From: CBDBFH01 sp965204775
GTDB lineage: Bacteria > Pseudomonadota > Alphaproteobacteria > JAPOUT01 > G958296285
Direction: 5' to 3'
Length of the DNA stretch: 64,000 nt
NCBI GenBank assembly: GCA_965204775.1
Contig: CBDBFH010000011.1
Span: 53,391 to 117,390 of the forward strand
Shown here one piece after another: positions 41,486-49,521 of this stretch (its first letter is position 1; every line of letters starts with the position of its first letter). The translations under genes were made by a program, and so were the position numbers. Under the pieces are notes generated by a model. That model saw nothing but the letters and a program-made list of their open reading frames with translations, made no database searches and was not told where the DNA came from.

Positions 41486-43453
41486 TCAACTTTCTTCTTC
41501 CCCCCGGTTTTGCCGGTTGCCGATCAGCTCCTCGACCACTTCCGGTTCTGCCAGAGTTGAAATGTCGCCCAGTTCGGCGAAATCATCCGCCGCGATCTTG
41601 CGCAAAATCCGGCGCATGATCTTGCCCGAACGGGTCTTGGGAAGCGCGGGCGCAAATTGGATGAGATCGGGCAGGGCGATCGGCCCGATCTGCTCGCGCA
41701 CCGCCTGCGCCAGACGGCGGCGCATCGCCGGATCGGCCCGCGCGCCGGTCTTCAAGGTGACATAGGCGTAGATCCCCTGCCCCTTGATCGGATGGGGATA
41801 GCCGACCACCGCGGCCTCGGCCACCGGCGGGGCGGCGACCAGCGCGCTTTCGATTTCGGCGGTTCCCATGCGGTGGCCCGAAACGTTTAAAACGTCATCG
41901 ACCCGTCCGGTGATCCAGTAATAGCCGTCGGCGTCGCGCCGCGCGCCGTCGCCGGTGAAGTAGAAGCCGGGAAACTGAACGAAATAGGTCTCGATGAAAC
42001 GCCGGTGGTCGCCGAAGACGGTGCGCATCTGACCGGGCCAGGAGCCGGCCAGACACAGATTGCCCGCCGCCGCCCCCTTCTGTTCGCGGCCTTCGTCGTC
42101 CAGCAAAACCGGGCGGACCCCGAAAAAAGGCCGCACCGCCGATCCCGGCTTGAGCGCCGACGCCCCGGGCAGGGGGGTGATCAAAATCCCGCCGGTCTCG
42201 GTCTGCCACCACGTATCGACAATCGGACAGCGCCCCTCGCCGACCACCGCGTGATACCAGCGCCAGGCCTCCGGATTGATCGGCTCGCCGACCGTCCCCA
42301 ACAGGCGCAAACTCTTGCGCCCGGTCCGCTTGACCGGCGCTTCGCCCTCGCGCATCAGCGCGCGCAGCGCGGTCGGCGCGGTGTAGAAGATCGAGACCGC
42401 GTGCTTGTCGCAGACCTGCCAGAAGCGCTCGGGGCCGGGATAGTTCGGAACCCCCTCAAACATCAGCGTCGTCGCCCCGTTGGCCAGAGGCCCGTACAGA
42501 ATATAGCTGTGCCCCGTAACCCAGCCGACATCCGCCGTGCACCAGAAGACATCCTCCTCGCGCAGATCAAAGACGGTCTCATGGGTCAGCGCGGCATAGA
42601 CCAGATAGCCGCCGGTCGTGTGCAAGACCCCCTTGGGCTTGCCGGTCGAGCCGGACGTATAAAGAATGAAAAGCGGGTCTTCCGCCCCCATCTCCTCCGG
42701 CGGGCAGTCGGGGCCAACCTTGTCGCGCTCTTCATGCAGCCAGAAGTCGCGCTCCGGCTCCATCGCCACCGGAGCGCCGGTCCGCCGGACGACCAGAACG
42801 CGCTCCACCCCGGGGCAGGAGGCGAGCGCGGCGTCGGCGTTCTTTTTCAAAGGAATCCGCCGCCCGCCGCGCACGCCCTCATCGGCGGTGATCAGGGCGC
42901 GGGCCGCGCAGTCCTGAATCCGCCCGGCCAGCGCCTCGGGCGAGAAGCCGCCGAAAATCACCGAATGCACCGCCCCGATCCGCGCGCAGGCCAGCATCGC
43001 AAAGGCGGCCTGCGGAATCATCGGAAGATAGATCGCAACCCGGTCGCCTTTGCCGACCCCGTGCAGTTTGAGAATATTGGCCAGACGGCTGACCTCGCCG
43101 TGCAATTCGCGGTAGGTGATTTTGCGCGCCTGATCGGGCTCGTCGCCCTCCCAGATGATCGCGGTCTTGTCCCCGCGCGCCGCCAGATGGCGGTCCACGC
43201 AATTGACGCAGGCATTGAGCGTCCCGTCGGCAAACCACCGGATCGAAACCCGCCGGTCCCCGAAAACCGCCTCGCCCGCTTTGGTAAAGGGCCGCATCCA
43301 GTCCAGCCGCGCGGCCTGCTCTTTCCAGAACCGGTCGGGCGCTTCCAGGCTTTGCCGGTAGAGCGCCTCATAGGCCGGCCCGTCCAGCGTCTTCGGCCCC
43401 GCCCAGTTGGCCGGAACCGGAATCACCTGCGCGCTGCTCCCGGTTTTTGTCAT
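41486..43453 (-). CDS. acs: Acetyl-CoA synthetase
   Basis: AMP-forming enzyme that activates acetate. ANL-superfamily motifs are LYTSGSTGKPKGVLHTTGGY (P-loop, about 263-282), ADVGWVTGHSYILYGPL, DTWWQTETGG and YFTGDGARRDADGYYWITGRVDDVLN (hinge region). Near the C-terminus, LPKTRSGKIMRR carries the acetylation-sensitive catalytic Lys. 655 residues, typical of acetate-specific Acs. No acetyltransferase or actP gene is adjacent. Confidence 0.97.
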   Translation of the reverse strand: MTKTGSSAQVIPVPANWAGPKTLDGPAYEALYRQSLEAPDRFWKEQAARLDWMRPFTKAGEAVFGDRRVSIRWFADGTLNACVNCVDRHLAARGDKTAIIWEGDEPDQARKITYRELHGEVSRLANILKLHGVGKGDRVAIYLPMIPQAAFAMLACARIGAVHSVIFGGFSPEALAGRIQDCAARALITADEGVRGGRRIPLKKNADAALASCPGVERVLVVRRTGAPVAMEPERDFWLHEERDKVGPDCPPEEMGAEDPLFILYTSGSTGKPKGVLHTTGGYLVYAALTHETVFDLREEDVFWCTADVGWVTGHSYILYGPLANGATTLMFEGVPNYPGPERFWQVCDKHAVSIFYTAPTALRALMREGEAPVKRTGRKSLRLLGTVGEPINPEAWRWYHAVVGEGRCPIVDTWWQTETGGILITPLPGASALKPGSAVRPFFGVRPVLLDDEGREQKGAAAGNLCLAGSWPGQMRTVFGDHRRFIETYFVQFPGFYFTGDGARRDADGYYWITGRVDDVLNVSGHRMGTAEIESALVAAPPVAEAAVVGYPHPIKGQGIYAYVTLKTGARADPAMRRRLAQAVREQIGPIALPDLIQFAPALPKTRSGKIMRRILRKIAADDFAELGDISTLAEPEVVEELIGNRQNRGEEES

Positions 43454-43508
43454 GACCGCCTCCTGGGCCTATTCTATCGCCTTCGGGGCGGGGTGCGGGG
43501 GTATTTTC

Positions 43509-44561
43509 TCATTCTGGTTCGGTGGCGGGTCCGGCGGCGGGTTCGCTGCGCGCCGCCGGGCGGGTGAACAGGGGGGCGAAGGCCTGATTGATTGAACTGC
43601 GCCCGCGCAGGATGTGATCGACCGCGAAGACGACCGGCATTTCGACGCCATGTTTTTTGGCGAGCCGCACCAGAGCCGCCGTGCTGTGGACGCCTTCGCT
43701 GACGCTGGTCTGCGCGGCCAAAATCCGGTCCAGACTCTCGCCGCCGCCCAGCCGGATCCCCAGCGCGGTGTTGCGCGAGGCGCGGCTGGTGCACGTCAAG
43801 ATCACGTCGCCCAGCCCGGCGGGTCCGGTGAGGGTTTCGCGTTTTGCCCCCATCGCCAGGCCCAGACGCATCAACTCGGTGAAGCCCAGCGTGATCAGCC
43901 CGGCGCGGGCGTTTTCGCCCAACTGCCGCCCTTCGGCGATCCCGCAGGCGAGGGCCAGGACGTTCTTGACCGCGCCGCCCAGCTGCGCCCCGATCAGATC
44001 GCGGGAAGGATAGAGGCGCAAAGGCGGCCCGGCGAGTTGGGCGCACAGCTGCGCGCCCAGTTCCGGGTCGGGGCAGGCCAGGGTCAAGGCGGCGGGCAGG
44101 CCTGCCGCGACCTCGTCGGCGAAACTGGGGCCGGACAAAACCGCAAGTCTGGCCCCGGGCGCGCTTTGGGCGAGGACCTCGGACATCAACAGGGCGCTGG
44201 ATTGCTCAATCCCCTTGGCGCAAATGACCAGCACCGCCTGCGCCCCGATCTGCGCCGCCAGCCGGGCGGCAATCCGGCGCAGATGCTGGGCGGGGACCAC
44301 GAGCAGAAAGGTGTGCGCCGTTTCGCCCGCGCCGGTGATTTCGGCCAATTCGGTGGTTGCGCGCAGATTTTCGGGAAGTTTCACCCCCTTGAGGAAAACC
44401 GAATTTTCCCGGCTCCGGTTGATCGCCCGGGCGACTTCCGGCTCGCGCACCCAGATCCGGACCGGCCCGGCGCGCCGGCGCGCCAGAATGGCGGCCAGCG
44501 CCGTCCCCCACGCCCCGCCCCCGATCACCCGGGGCGCGCTGCCTTCCTCCGCTTCGGCCAT
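43509..44561 (-). CDS. gpsA: Glycerol-3-phosphate dehydrogenase [NAD(P)+]
   Basis: Reduces dihydroxyacetone phosphate to sn-glycerol-3-P for phospholipid synthesis. The Rossmann loop is VIGGGAWGTALAAILA (about 12-27), followed by REPEVARAINRSREN, CAKGIEQ, VLSGPSFADEVAAGLP, AVKNVLALACGIAEG (catalytic Lys) and GPAGLGDVILTCTSRASRN. 350 residues; the C-terminal Ala/Pro/Glu tail is extra. In relatives it sits directly after tsaD; here a TetR gene and the 46 kb RNA region intervene. Confidence 0.96.
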   Translation of the reverse strand: MAEAEEGSAPRVIGGGAWGTALAAILARRRAGPVRIWVREPEVARAINRSRENSVFLKGVKLPENLRATTELAEITGAGETAHTFLLVVPAQHLRRIAARLAAQIGAQAVLVICAKGIEQSSALLMSEVLAQSAPGARLAVLSGPSFADEVAAGLPAALTLACPDPELGAQLCAQLAGPPLRLYPSRDLIGAQLGGAVKNVLALACGIAEGRQLGENARAGLITLGFTELMRLGLAMGAKRETLTGPAGLGDVILTCTSRASRNTALGIRLGGGESLDRILAAQTSVSEGVHSTAALVRLAKKHGVEMPVVFAVDHILRGRSSINQAFAPLFTRPAARSEPAAGPATEPE

Positions 44562-44745
44562 GCCTTGCCCAACGCCTCATTTCACCGGCCCCTTTTGGGC
44601 CGCCGGGCTTATTTTACCCTATCGCCGCCCAATCAGCCCCCAACACGTTTATAAAGCCGGTGTGAAACTGCCGGACGGGCGTAGCCCGGGATGGGGGACC
44701 GGGAATTCGATAATTATTGAAAAATCGGTTCACTCCTCCATAATC

Positions 44746-45702
44746 ATGGAATCCGGTCTGGATTCGGCGCCTGCCAAAACCCATCTTAAACCGGAGCCGG
44801 TGGAAGAACCGGCAAGCGTATTCAAAACCGCCCGGCCCGATTGCCTGCATTCGGCGCCGGTCATGCCGCCCGCCACGGAATCGACCCGGATGGATCATCG
44901 CCGCAACGCCCCCCCCGATCTTGATCTCACGCCGCCGCCGCCTGCCGGCGGGGAAAAGCGCATGTGCTTCGACGCCAGACATGCCTGCCACTATGGCGAA
45001 GGCCCGTGCTGCACGCCTGATCCGGTCAAGACCGCCATCCTGCGCGCGGCGGAGGCCCGCTTCAAACATTACGGCTACGCCAAAACCACCATCTGCGACA
45101 TCGCCCATGATTGCGGCATGTCGGCGGGCAATCTCTACCGCCACTTCAAGAACAAACTCGATATCGCCGCCATGGTTATGGTCGCCCACGGCCATGAGGC
45201 CTGCAACAAATTGCGCGCCGTGCTGGCGCGCGGCAAGCTCACCGCCCGGCAGAAACTCCGCCGCTTCCTGCGCGAAAGACTGAAAAACACCTTCCATGAA
45301 CTCGAAAACGACCCGCAATCGGTCCGGCTGGCCCAGATGATCTTCTCCCACAAACCCGCTTTGGCCCAGGACGACGTCGCCCGCGAGCGCGAGATGCTGG
45401 TCGAAATCCTGGAAGAAGGGCGCAAAAACGGCGAATTCGCCTTCTGTTGCGCCCACTCCGCCGCCCATTTCATCCAATGCGCCACCACCCGCTTCCGATA
45501 CCCGCATATGATGATCTCAATGCACAAAAGTCTGGATTTGTTCGAAATGGAACTGGAAGGCGTCTTCACCCTGATCGCCGCCGGACTCAAAAAAGAGCGC
45601 AATCTTCCCTCCGCCCAAGCCGCTTTCGCCTCCCCCGAACCCACCGAAAATCAAGATCAGACCCGAATCTCGCCCCCGCCTCCCCTAAATCATTCAATAT
45701 AA
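44746..45702 (+). CDS. TetR-family transcriptional regulator with Cys-rich N-terminal extension
   Basis: The helix-turn-helix region is AAEARFKHYGYAKTTICDIA, then MSAGNLYRHFKNKLDIAAM, clear TetR features. The C-terminal ligand domain (about 135-290) is not assignable. The N-terminus depends on the start: ATG 44746 gives 318 residues with a disordered Pro-rich lead; ATG 44890 or 44962 give shorter proteins, none with a strong ribosome binding site. All include CFDARHACHYGEGPCC just ahead of the HTH, four Cys and two His that might bind metal or sense redox. Divergent from gpsA. Targets unknown. Confidence 0.85.
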   Translation: MESGLDSAPAKTHLKPEPVEEPASVFKTARPDCLHSAPVMPPATESTRMDHRRNAPPDLDLTPPPPAGGEKRMCFDARHACHYGEGPCCTPDPVKTAILRAAEARFKHYGYAKTTICDIAHDCGMSAGNLYRHFKNKLDIAAMVMVAHGHEACNKLRAVLARGKLTARQKLRRFLRERLKNTFHELENDPQSVRLAQMIFSHKPALAQDDVAREREMLVEILEEGRKNGEFAFCCAHSAAHFIQCATTRFRYPHMMISMHKSLDLFEMELEGVFTLIAAGLKKERNLPSAQAAFASPEPTENQDQTRISPPPPLNHSI

Positions 45703-45773
45703 ACGACAATTTTCTCTCTGCGCCCCCTTTTGGATTCTTTGTGAAAAATAATGAATATTTTTCATTTTATTCA

Positions 45774-45801
45774 TTGATTTTTCTTCATCTCTCCCTATAT
45801 T
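45774..45801 (+). promoter_or_regulatory. Probable sigma70-type promoter for the small membrane protein
   Basis: TTGATT (45774-45779) and TATATT (45796-45801) with a 16-bp spacer lie in a conspicuously AT-rich stretch (about 45718-45810), 74 bp upstream of the small gene. Confidence 0.65.
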
Positions 45802-45874
45802 CTATTTGCCTGTCGCCGGTCCCCCCGGTGGCGGGCGGAAACGAAACTTGGAAATCCGGAGATTAAAGACATCC

Positions 45875-46006
45875 ATGTTCAGCCCCGATAAAACGAGCCC
45901 GCCTTCCGCCCCTGCCTGCCTGCGGCAGATCAGCGTCGGCTTCACCGCCGGCACACTCGCCCTCTACGGGTTCGCGCTGGTCCTGCACATCGCCGGGGTC
46001 GCCTGA
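45875..46006 (+). CDS. 43-residue single-helix membrane protein, unknown function
   Basis: A Ser/Pro-rich N-terminus with one Cys is followed by one membrane helix, VGFTAGTLALYGFALVLHIAG (residues about 21-41), and a stop two residues later. Start ATG 45875 has GGAGA 12 bases upstream, a rather long spacing. A good promoter precedes it and a hairpin RNA follows 18 bp after the stop, so the layout is that of a small stand-alone transcription unit. No family recognised. A longer in-frame start exists at 45806 but crosses the likely transcription start. Confidence 0.6.
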   Translation: MFSPDKTSPPSAPACLRQISVGFTAGTLALYGFALVLHIAGVA

Positions 46007-46023
46007 GCCGAACCCGCCCCATG

Positions 46024-46100
46024 CCCCCGGGGGAGACGGAGCGTCGCATCACACCATGCGGCTTTCCCTTTTCCCTCCCCCTCCGCTCCCTCGGGGGTTC
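46024..46100 (+). ncRNA. Hairpin RNA element 1 with pyrimidine-rich loop (sRNA or terminator)
   Basis: The outer stem pairs 46024-46035 with 46086-46097 (12 bp, one G-U), then after a bulged A 46037-46041 with 46081-46085. Enclosed are a small hairpin CGCAT/ATGCG (46045-46049 / 46056-46060) and an unpaired run CTTTCCCTTTTCCCTCCCC. TTCTTTC follows the stem, so it can terminate the small upstream gene. Architecture matches element 2 at 46187-46260. The loop is complementary to purine-rich Shine-Dalgarno-type sequences. Confidence 0.55.
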
Positions 46101-46186
46101 TTTCATAAAACCGTCCCGCGCTCACGATTTGTTGACTTCACGTAAGCGTCCGAGTCCGTCTATCACGGAAACCATATAGACCCTAT

Positions 46187-46260
46187 AACCTCCGGGGCGG
46201 ACGCATCACCGCATATATTCATGCGGTCTTCCCTTCCCCTTCGCCGCCCCGGAGGTTTTC
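46187..46260 (+). ncRNA. Hairpin RNA element 2 with pyrimidine-rich loop (sRNA or terminator)
   Basis: Perfect 14-bp outer stem pairs 46187-46200 with 46244-46257, followed by TTTTC. Inside is CGCATCAC as in element 1, a small hairpin (CCGCAT/ATGCGG, 46209-46214 / 46221-46226) and an unpaired run TCTTCCCTTCCCCTT. It faces the 3' end of tsaD, which is on the other strand, and could terminate transcription in both directions. A TTGACT at 46132-46137 might be a -35 box, but no well-spaced -10 is seen. Confidence 0.55.
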
Positions 46261-46264
46261 CCCC

Positions 46265-47305
46265 TCATTTTTCTCCCAAAGGCCAGCGCGCGCGCGGCGG
46301 CGCGGTGAGGGAATCCGCGCGGCCCTGGGCCAGCTGCGCCGCCCCGGCCCAGGCGATCATCGCGCCGTTGTCGGTGCACAGCGCCGGCGGCGGCGCGACG
46401 AAGCGCCAGCCCTGGGCGGCGGTCAGTTGCTCCAGTCCGGAAGCGATCCGCCGGTTGGCGGCAACCCCGCCGGCGGCGGCGAGGCGCAACTCCTTTTGCG
46501 GGCATAAATCGGCATGGCGGCGCATGGCGCGGGTGGTGCGCTCAATCAGGCAGGCGGCGGCGGCGTCTTGAAAAGAGGCGGCGAGATCGGCCCGGCGCGC
46601 CTCCAGCCGCCCGGCCCGGCGCGCTTTTTCGACCTCCCGGCGCACCGCGCTCTTCAGGCCGGCAAAGGAGAAATCGCAATGATCGCGCCCGGCGAAGGGC
46701 CGGGGCAGAGCGAACGCGCCGGGGTCGCCCTGAGCGGCCAGGCGCTCGATCCAGGGGCCGCCGGGGAAGGGGAGGTCGAGCAGGCGGGCGGTCTTGTCGA
46801 AGGCCTCGCCCAGCGCGTCGTCGCGGGTCTCGCCCCAGAGGCGGACCGCGCCCGGCGCCAGAATGCTGGCCAGAAGCGTGTGACCGCCCGAAACCAGCAG
46901 AAGAAGATAGGGAAACGGGCAGGGGGCGCAAAGTCCGGGGCTGAGCGCATGGGCCTCCAGATGATTGACCGCGCAAAAGGGGAGGTTATGGGCGAGCGCC
47001 AGCGCCTTGGCGCTGACCAGCCCGGCGATCAACCCGCCGATCAGACCCGGCCCGGCGGCGACCGCGACGGCGGACAGATCGGGGAAATCGCACCGGGCGT
47101 CCTGCATGGCGCGGGCGATCACCCGGTCCAGATGGAGGCTGTGGGCGCGGGCGGCGAGTTCGGGGACGACGCCGCCATAGGCCTGATGTTCCGTTTGCGA
47201 GCGGATTACGTTGGAGAGAATCTGCGCGCGTCCCGTCCTGCTCCGGCGCACGACCGCGGCGGCGGTTTCATCGCAGCTGCTCTCGATTCCCAAAACGGTC
47301 AGCAC
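46265..47305 (-). CDS. tsaD: tRNA N6-adenosine threonylcarbamoyltransferase TsaD
   Basis: Transfers threonylcarbamoyl to A37 of ANN-decoding tRNAs with TsaB/TsaE. ASKHA-fold motifs are LGIESSCDETAAAVV at the N-terminus, QTEHQAYGGVVPELAARAH (His metal ligands), VNHLEAHALSPG, LLVSGGHTLL, LGEAFDKTARLL, DFSFAGLKSAV and AGGVAANRRI, ending CTDNGAMIAWAG. Start: GTG 47305 places LGIESSCDET at the usual distance; an in-frame TTG at 47350 adds 15 residues. Neither has a clear ribosome binding site. Divergent from hemC. Confidence 0.95.
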   Translation of the reverse strand: MLTVLGIESSCDETAAAVVRRSRTGRAQILSNVIRSQTEHQAYGGVVPELAARAHSLHLDRVIARAMQDARCDFPDLSAVAVAAGPGLIGGLIAGLVSAKALALAHNLPFCAVNHLEAHALSPGLCAPCPFPYLLLLVSGGHTLLASILAPGAVRLWGETRDDALGEAFDKTARLLDLPFPGGPWIERLAAQGDPGAFALPRPFAGRDHCDFSFAGLKSAVRREVEKARRAGRLEARRADLAASFQDAAAACLIERTTRAMRRHADLCPQKELRLAAAGGVAANRRIASGLEQLTAAQGWRFVAPPPALCTDNGAMIAWAGAAQLAQGRADSLTAPPRARWPLGEK

Positions 47306-47464
47306 GCCGCGCGCGGCCTGGGCCGCCGGGTTTTGGGTTTTTTCGGGCAAGGCAGCTGGGGGGATTTAAAGGGGTGGGGTTTTTCCGCCTTCCGGGCCGG
47401 ATCGGGAGCGAGTATATCAGGCCGGAAGCGATTCTCGTCCTCCGGCTTTTCTGATGCCTGTCTG

Positions 47465-48424
47465 ATGCCTGCTGCGCCGCGCCGATCTTTGCCTGACATT
47501 CTTCGCATTGGCGTGCGCACGAGCCGTCTGGCGCGCCGCCAGGGCGAGGCGGCGGCGCGGGCGCTGGCGCGGCTGGGGATTCGGGCCGAGCTGGTCGGGG
47601 TGCGCACCAGGGGAGATTGGGGGGAGGGCGGCGCAAACCGCCCGCTGGCCGAACTGGGAGGCCGCGAGTTGTTTGTGCGCGAGATTGAGGCGGAGTTGCT
47701 GCGCGGGGGGCTGGACCTTGCGGTTCACTCGGCGAAAGACTTGCCCGCGCAGCAGCCGGAGGGGCTGATCGCCGACTGCCTGCTGCCGCGTGCGGCGGCA
47801 GGCGATGCGCTGGTCGCGCGGGGCGGGGTGCGGCGGCTGGCCGATCTGCCGCAAGGCGCGCGGGTCGGCTTTGCCGGTCCGCGCCGCCGCGCCCAGATTT
47901 TGCATTTGCGCCCCGACACGAAGCCGATTTTGTTGCGCGGCAATGTCGACCGGCGGCTGGCGAAGATCGCAGCGGGCGAGGTCGAGGCGGCGCTGCTGGC
48001 GCAGGCCGGGCTGGCGCGGCTGGGGCTTTCGGCGCGCGGCGCGCCGTGCACGCCGGAAGAGATTCTGCCCGCCGCCGGGCAGGGCGCGCTGGCGATTGAG
48101 CGCCGGATCGCGGATGAGGCTTTGGGCGATCTGCTCGCCCGGATCAGCCACGGCGAGACGGCGGCCTGTCTGGCCGCCGAGCGGGGTTTTGCGTCTTCAT
48201 TTGGGGCGTCGTGCCATATTCCGGCGGCGGCGCTGGCGCGAGAGAGCGGCGGGGAGCTTCACCTGACCGCCGAATTGCTGTCGCCGGACGGCGGCGAGCG
48301 GGTTCGGGTGGTCCGGCGGGGCCGGACCGGCGCGGCGGCGCAGATCGGGGCGGCGGCGGCGGCGGCGGCGCGCGCCCGGGCGAGCCGGGGGCTTTTGGAG
48401 GCCCTTGCGAAATTCACGGCATGA
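47465..48424 (+). CDS. hemC: Porphobilinogen deaminase (hydroxymethylbilane synthase)
   Basis: Polymerises four porphobilinogens in tetrapyrrole synthesis. RIGVRTSRLARRQGE (about 14-28), LAVHSAKDLPAQ (about 85-96), LLRGNVDRRLAKI and EILPAAGQGALAIE are family motifs. The dipyrromethane-cofactor Cys is in SFGASCHIPAAA, a variant of the usual GGCxxPxG. ATG 47465 follows a duplicated GATGCCTG. The 3' end falls inside a 16-bp tandem duplication. 319 residues. hemD follows after 60 bp. Confidence 0.94.
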   Translation: MPAAPRRSLPDILRIGVRTSRLARRQGEAAARALARLGIRAELVGVRTRGDWGEGGANRPLAELGGRELFVREIEAELLRGGLDLAVHSAKDLPAQQPEGLIADCLLPRAAAGDALVARGGVRRLADLPQGARVGFAGPRRRAQILHLRPDTKPILLRGNVDRRLAKIAAGEVEAALLAQAGLARLGLSARGAPCTPEEILPAAGQGALAIERRIADEALGDLLARISHGETAACLAAERGFASSFGASCHIPAAALARESGGELHLTAELLSPDGGERVRVVRRGRTGAAAQIGAAAAAAARARASRGLLEALAKFTA

Positions 48425-48455
48425 GTTGCCTACGGCATGAGTTGCCTGCGGCATG
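48416..48455. repeat. 16-bp tandem duplication across the hemC stop codon
   Basis: CGGCATGAGTTGCCTA is repeated about 2.5 times. The first copy includes the hemC stop (GCATGA) and the rest fills most of the hemC-hemD spacer. Confidence 0.88.
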
Positions 48456-48484
48456 ATGGGCTTGTGTCTTATGGGATATAGGCG

Positions 48485-49222
48485 ATGAAAGCGGTTTTGA
48501 TCACCCGGCCCGAACCGGACGGGGCGCGGCTTGCCGGGATTTTGCGCAAAATGGGGTTTCGGGCGATTGTCTGCCCGATGCTGAAGATCGTCCCGGCGCC
48601 GGATTTGAAACTGCCGGGCGGGGTTCAGGGCCTGATTTTGACCAGCGCGAATGGGGCGCGGGCGCTGGCGTTGCGCGGCGCGGTTGCGCCGGAACTGGCG
48701 GTTTTTGCGCTGGGGGAGAAGACGGCGCGGGCGGCGCGGGCCGCGGGCTTTGCCGATGTGCGGGCCGGGGACGGGCGGCGCGCCTCGCTGGTGCGGCGGA
48801 TCAGGGCCTTGGCCGGTGATCCGGGCCGGGCGCGGCTGGTTCATGTCTGCGGGGCGCATGTCGCGGGCGACTGGCGGGCGGAACTGGCGGGGCAGGGAAT
48901 AGAAATTCTGCGGCTGGAGGCCTATCGGGCGCAGGCCGTTGAGGGCCTCTCGCCCGCCGCGCGCCGCGCGCTGGCGGCGGATGAGGTCGGGGCGGCGCTG
49001 TTTTTCTCGCCGCGCAGTGCGGAACTGTTCTGCCGGGCGGCGCGCCGCGCCGGTCTGGCGGGGCGGCTGGGCGGGGTGCGGGCGCTGTGCCTGTCGGAGT
49101 CGATCCGCCCGCCCGGCTTCGCCGGGCGTCTGGTGGCCCGCGCGCCGTCGTGCGCGGCGCTGATCGAGTTGCTGGAAGGCGATCAAACGGGTATTAAGAG
49201 CGGCAGGAAGCCCCGGCCATGA
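48485..49222 (+). CDS. hemD: Uroporphyrinogen-III synthase
   Basis: Cyclises hydroxymethylbilane to uroporphyrinogen III. This poorly conserved family is recognised by VLITRPEPDGARLAGILRKM at the N-terminus, LILTSANGARAL, VFALGEKTARAARAAGF, VCGAHVAGDW and a C-terminal ALFFSPRSAELFCRA. 245 residues. It is directly downstream of hemC, as expected. The membrane proteins that often follow hemD in alphaproteobacteria are missing; tRNA-Thr follows instead. Confidence 0.9.
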   Translation: MKAVLITRPEPDGARLAGILRKMGFRAIVCPMLKIVPAPDLKLPGGVQGLILTSANGARALALRGAVAPELAVFALGEKTARAARAAGFADVRAGDGRRASLVRRIRALAGDPGRARLVHVCGAHVAGDWRAELAGQGIEILRLEAYRAQAVEGLSPAARRALAADEVGAALFFSPRSAELFCRAARRAGLAGRLGGVRALCLSESIRPPGFAGRLVARAPSCAALIELLEGDQTGIKSGRKPRP

Positions 49223-49249
49223 AGCTTGATTATGCCCGCCTTCGGGCTT

Positions 49250-49322
49250 GCCGCAGTAGCTCAGTTGGCAGAGCAATGCATTCGTAATGCATGGGCCGGG
49301 GGTTCGAATCCCTCCTGCGGCG
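49250..49322 (+). tRNA. tRNA-Thr (CGT)
   Basis: Acceptor GCCGCAG pairs with CTGCGGC; D arm GCTC...GAGC; anticodon stem ATGCA/TGCAT with loop TTCGTAA and anticodon CGT at 49283-49285; T loop GTTCGAATC. The discriminator is G and CCA is not encoded (CGCC follows), unlike the Gly and Ala tRNAs here. Confidence 0.95.
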
Positions 49323-49344
49323 CGCCCGGCTTCCGGGGCGGGAA

Positions 49345-49417
49345 AGCCTGCTGAAAAGACCCCTGAAAAAATCCCTGAAAAACCCCTGAGAAAAACCTTG
49401 AGAAAAGCCTTGACAAG
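49345..49417. repeat. ~12-bp degenerate tandem array downstream of tRNA-Thr
   Basis: Six units such as CCCCTGAAAAAA, CCCCTGAGAAAAA and CCTTGAGAAAAG lie in the spacer between tRNA-Thr and the DUF1302 gene. The last unit supplies TTGACA (49410-49415), a possible -35 box for the operon, although a matching -10 (TAGACT, 49438-49443) is too distant to be convincing. Confidence 0.82.
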
Positions 49418-49521
49418 GCGAGGCGGCAATTCGAGACTAGACTTGGCCTTTGCCGCGCGGACGGGGGAAGTCCTACTATGTGCGCGGGCGGGGTTTTGAG
49501 ATTATTAAGGGGGAGTCTCGC

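Noticed and set aside
49345..49417. Tandem array as a CRISPR
   Set aside because: Units are about 12 bp without unique spacers, and no cas genes are present in the window.
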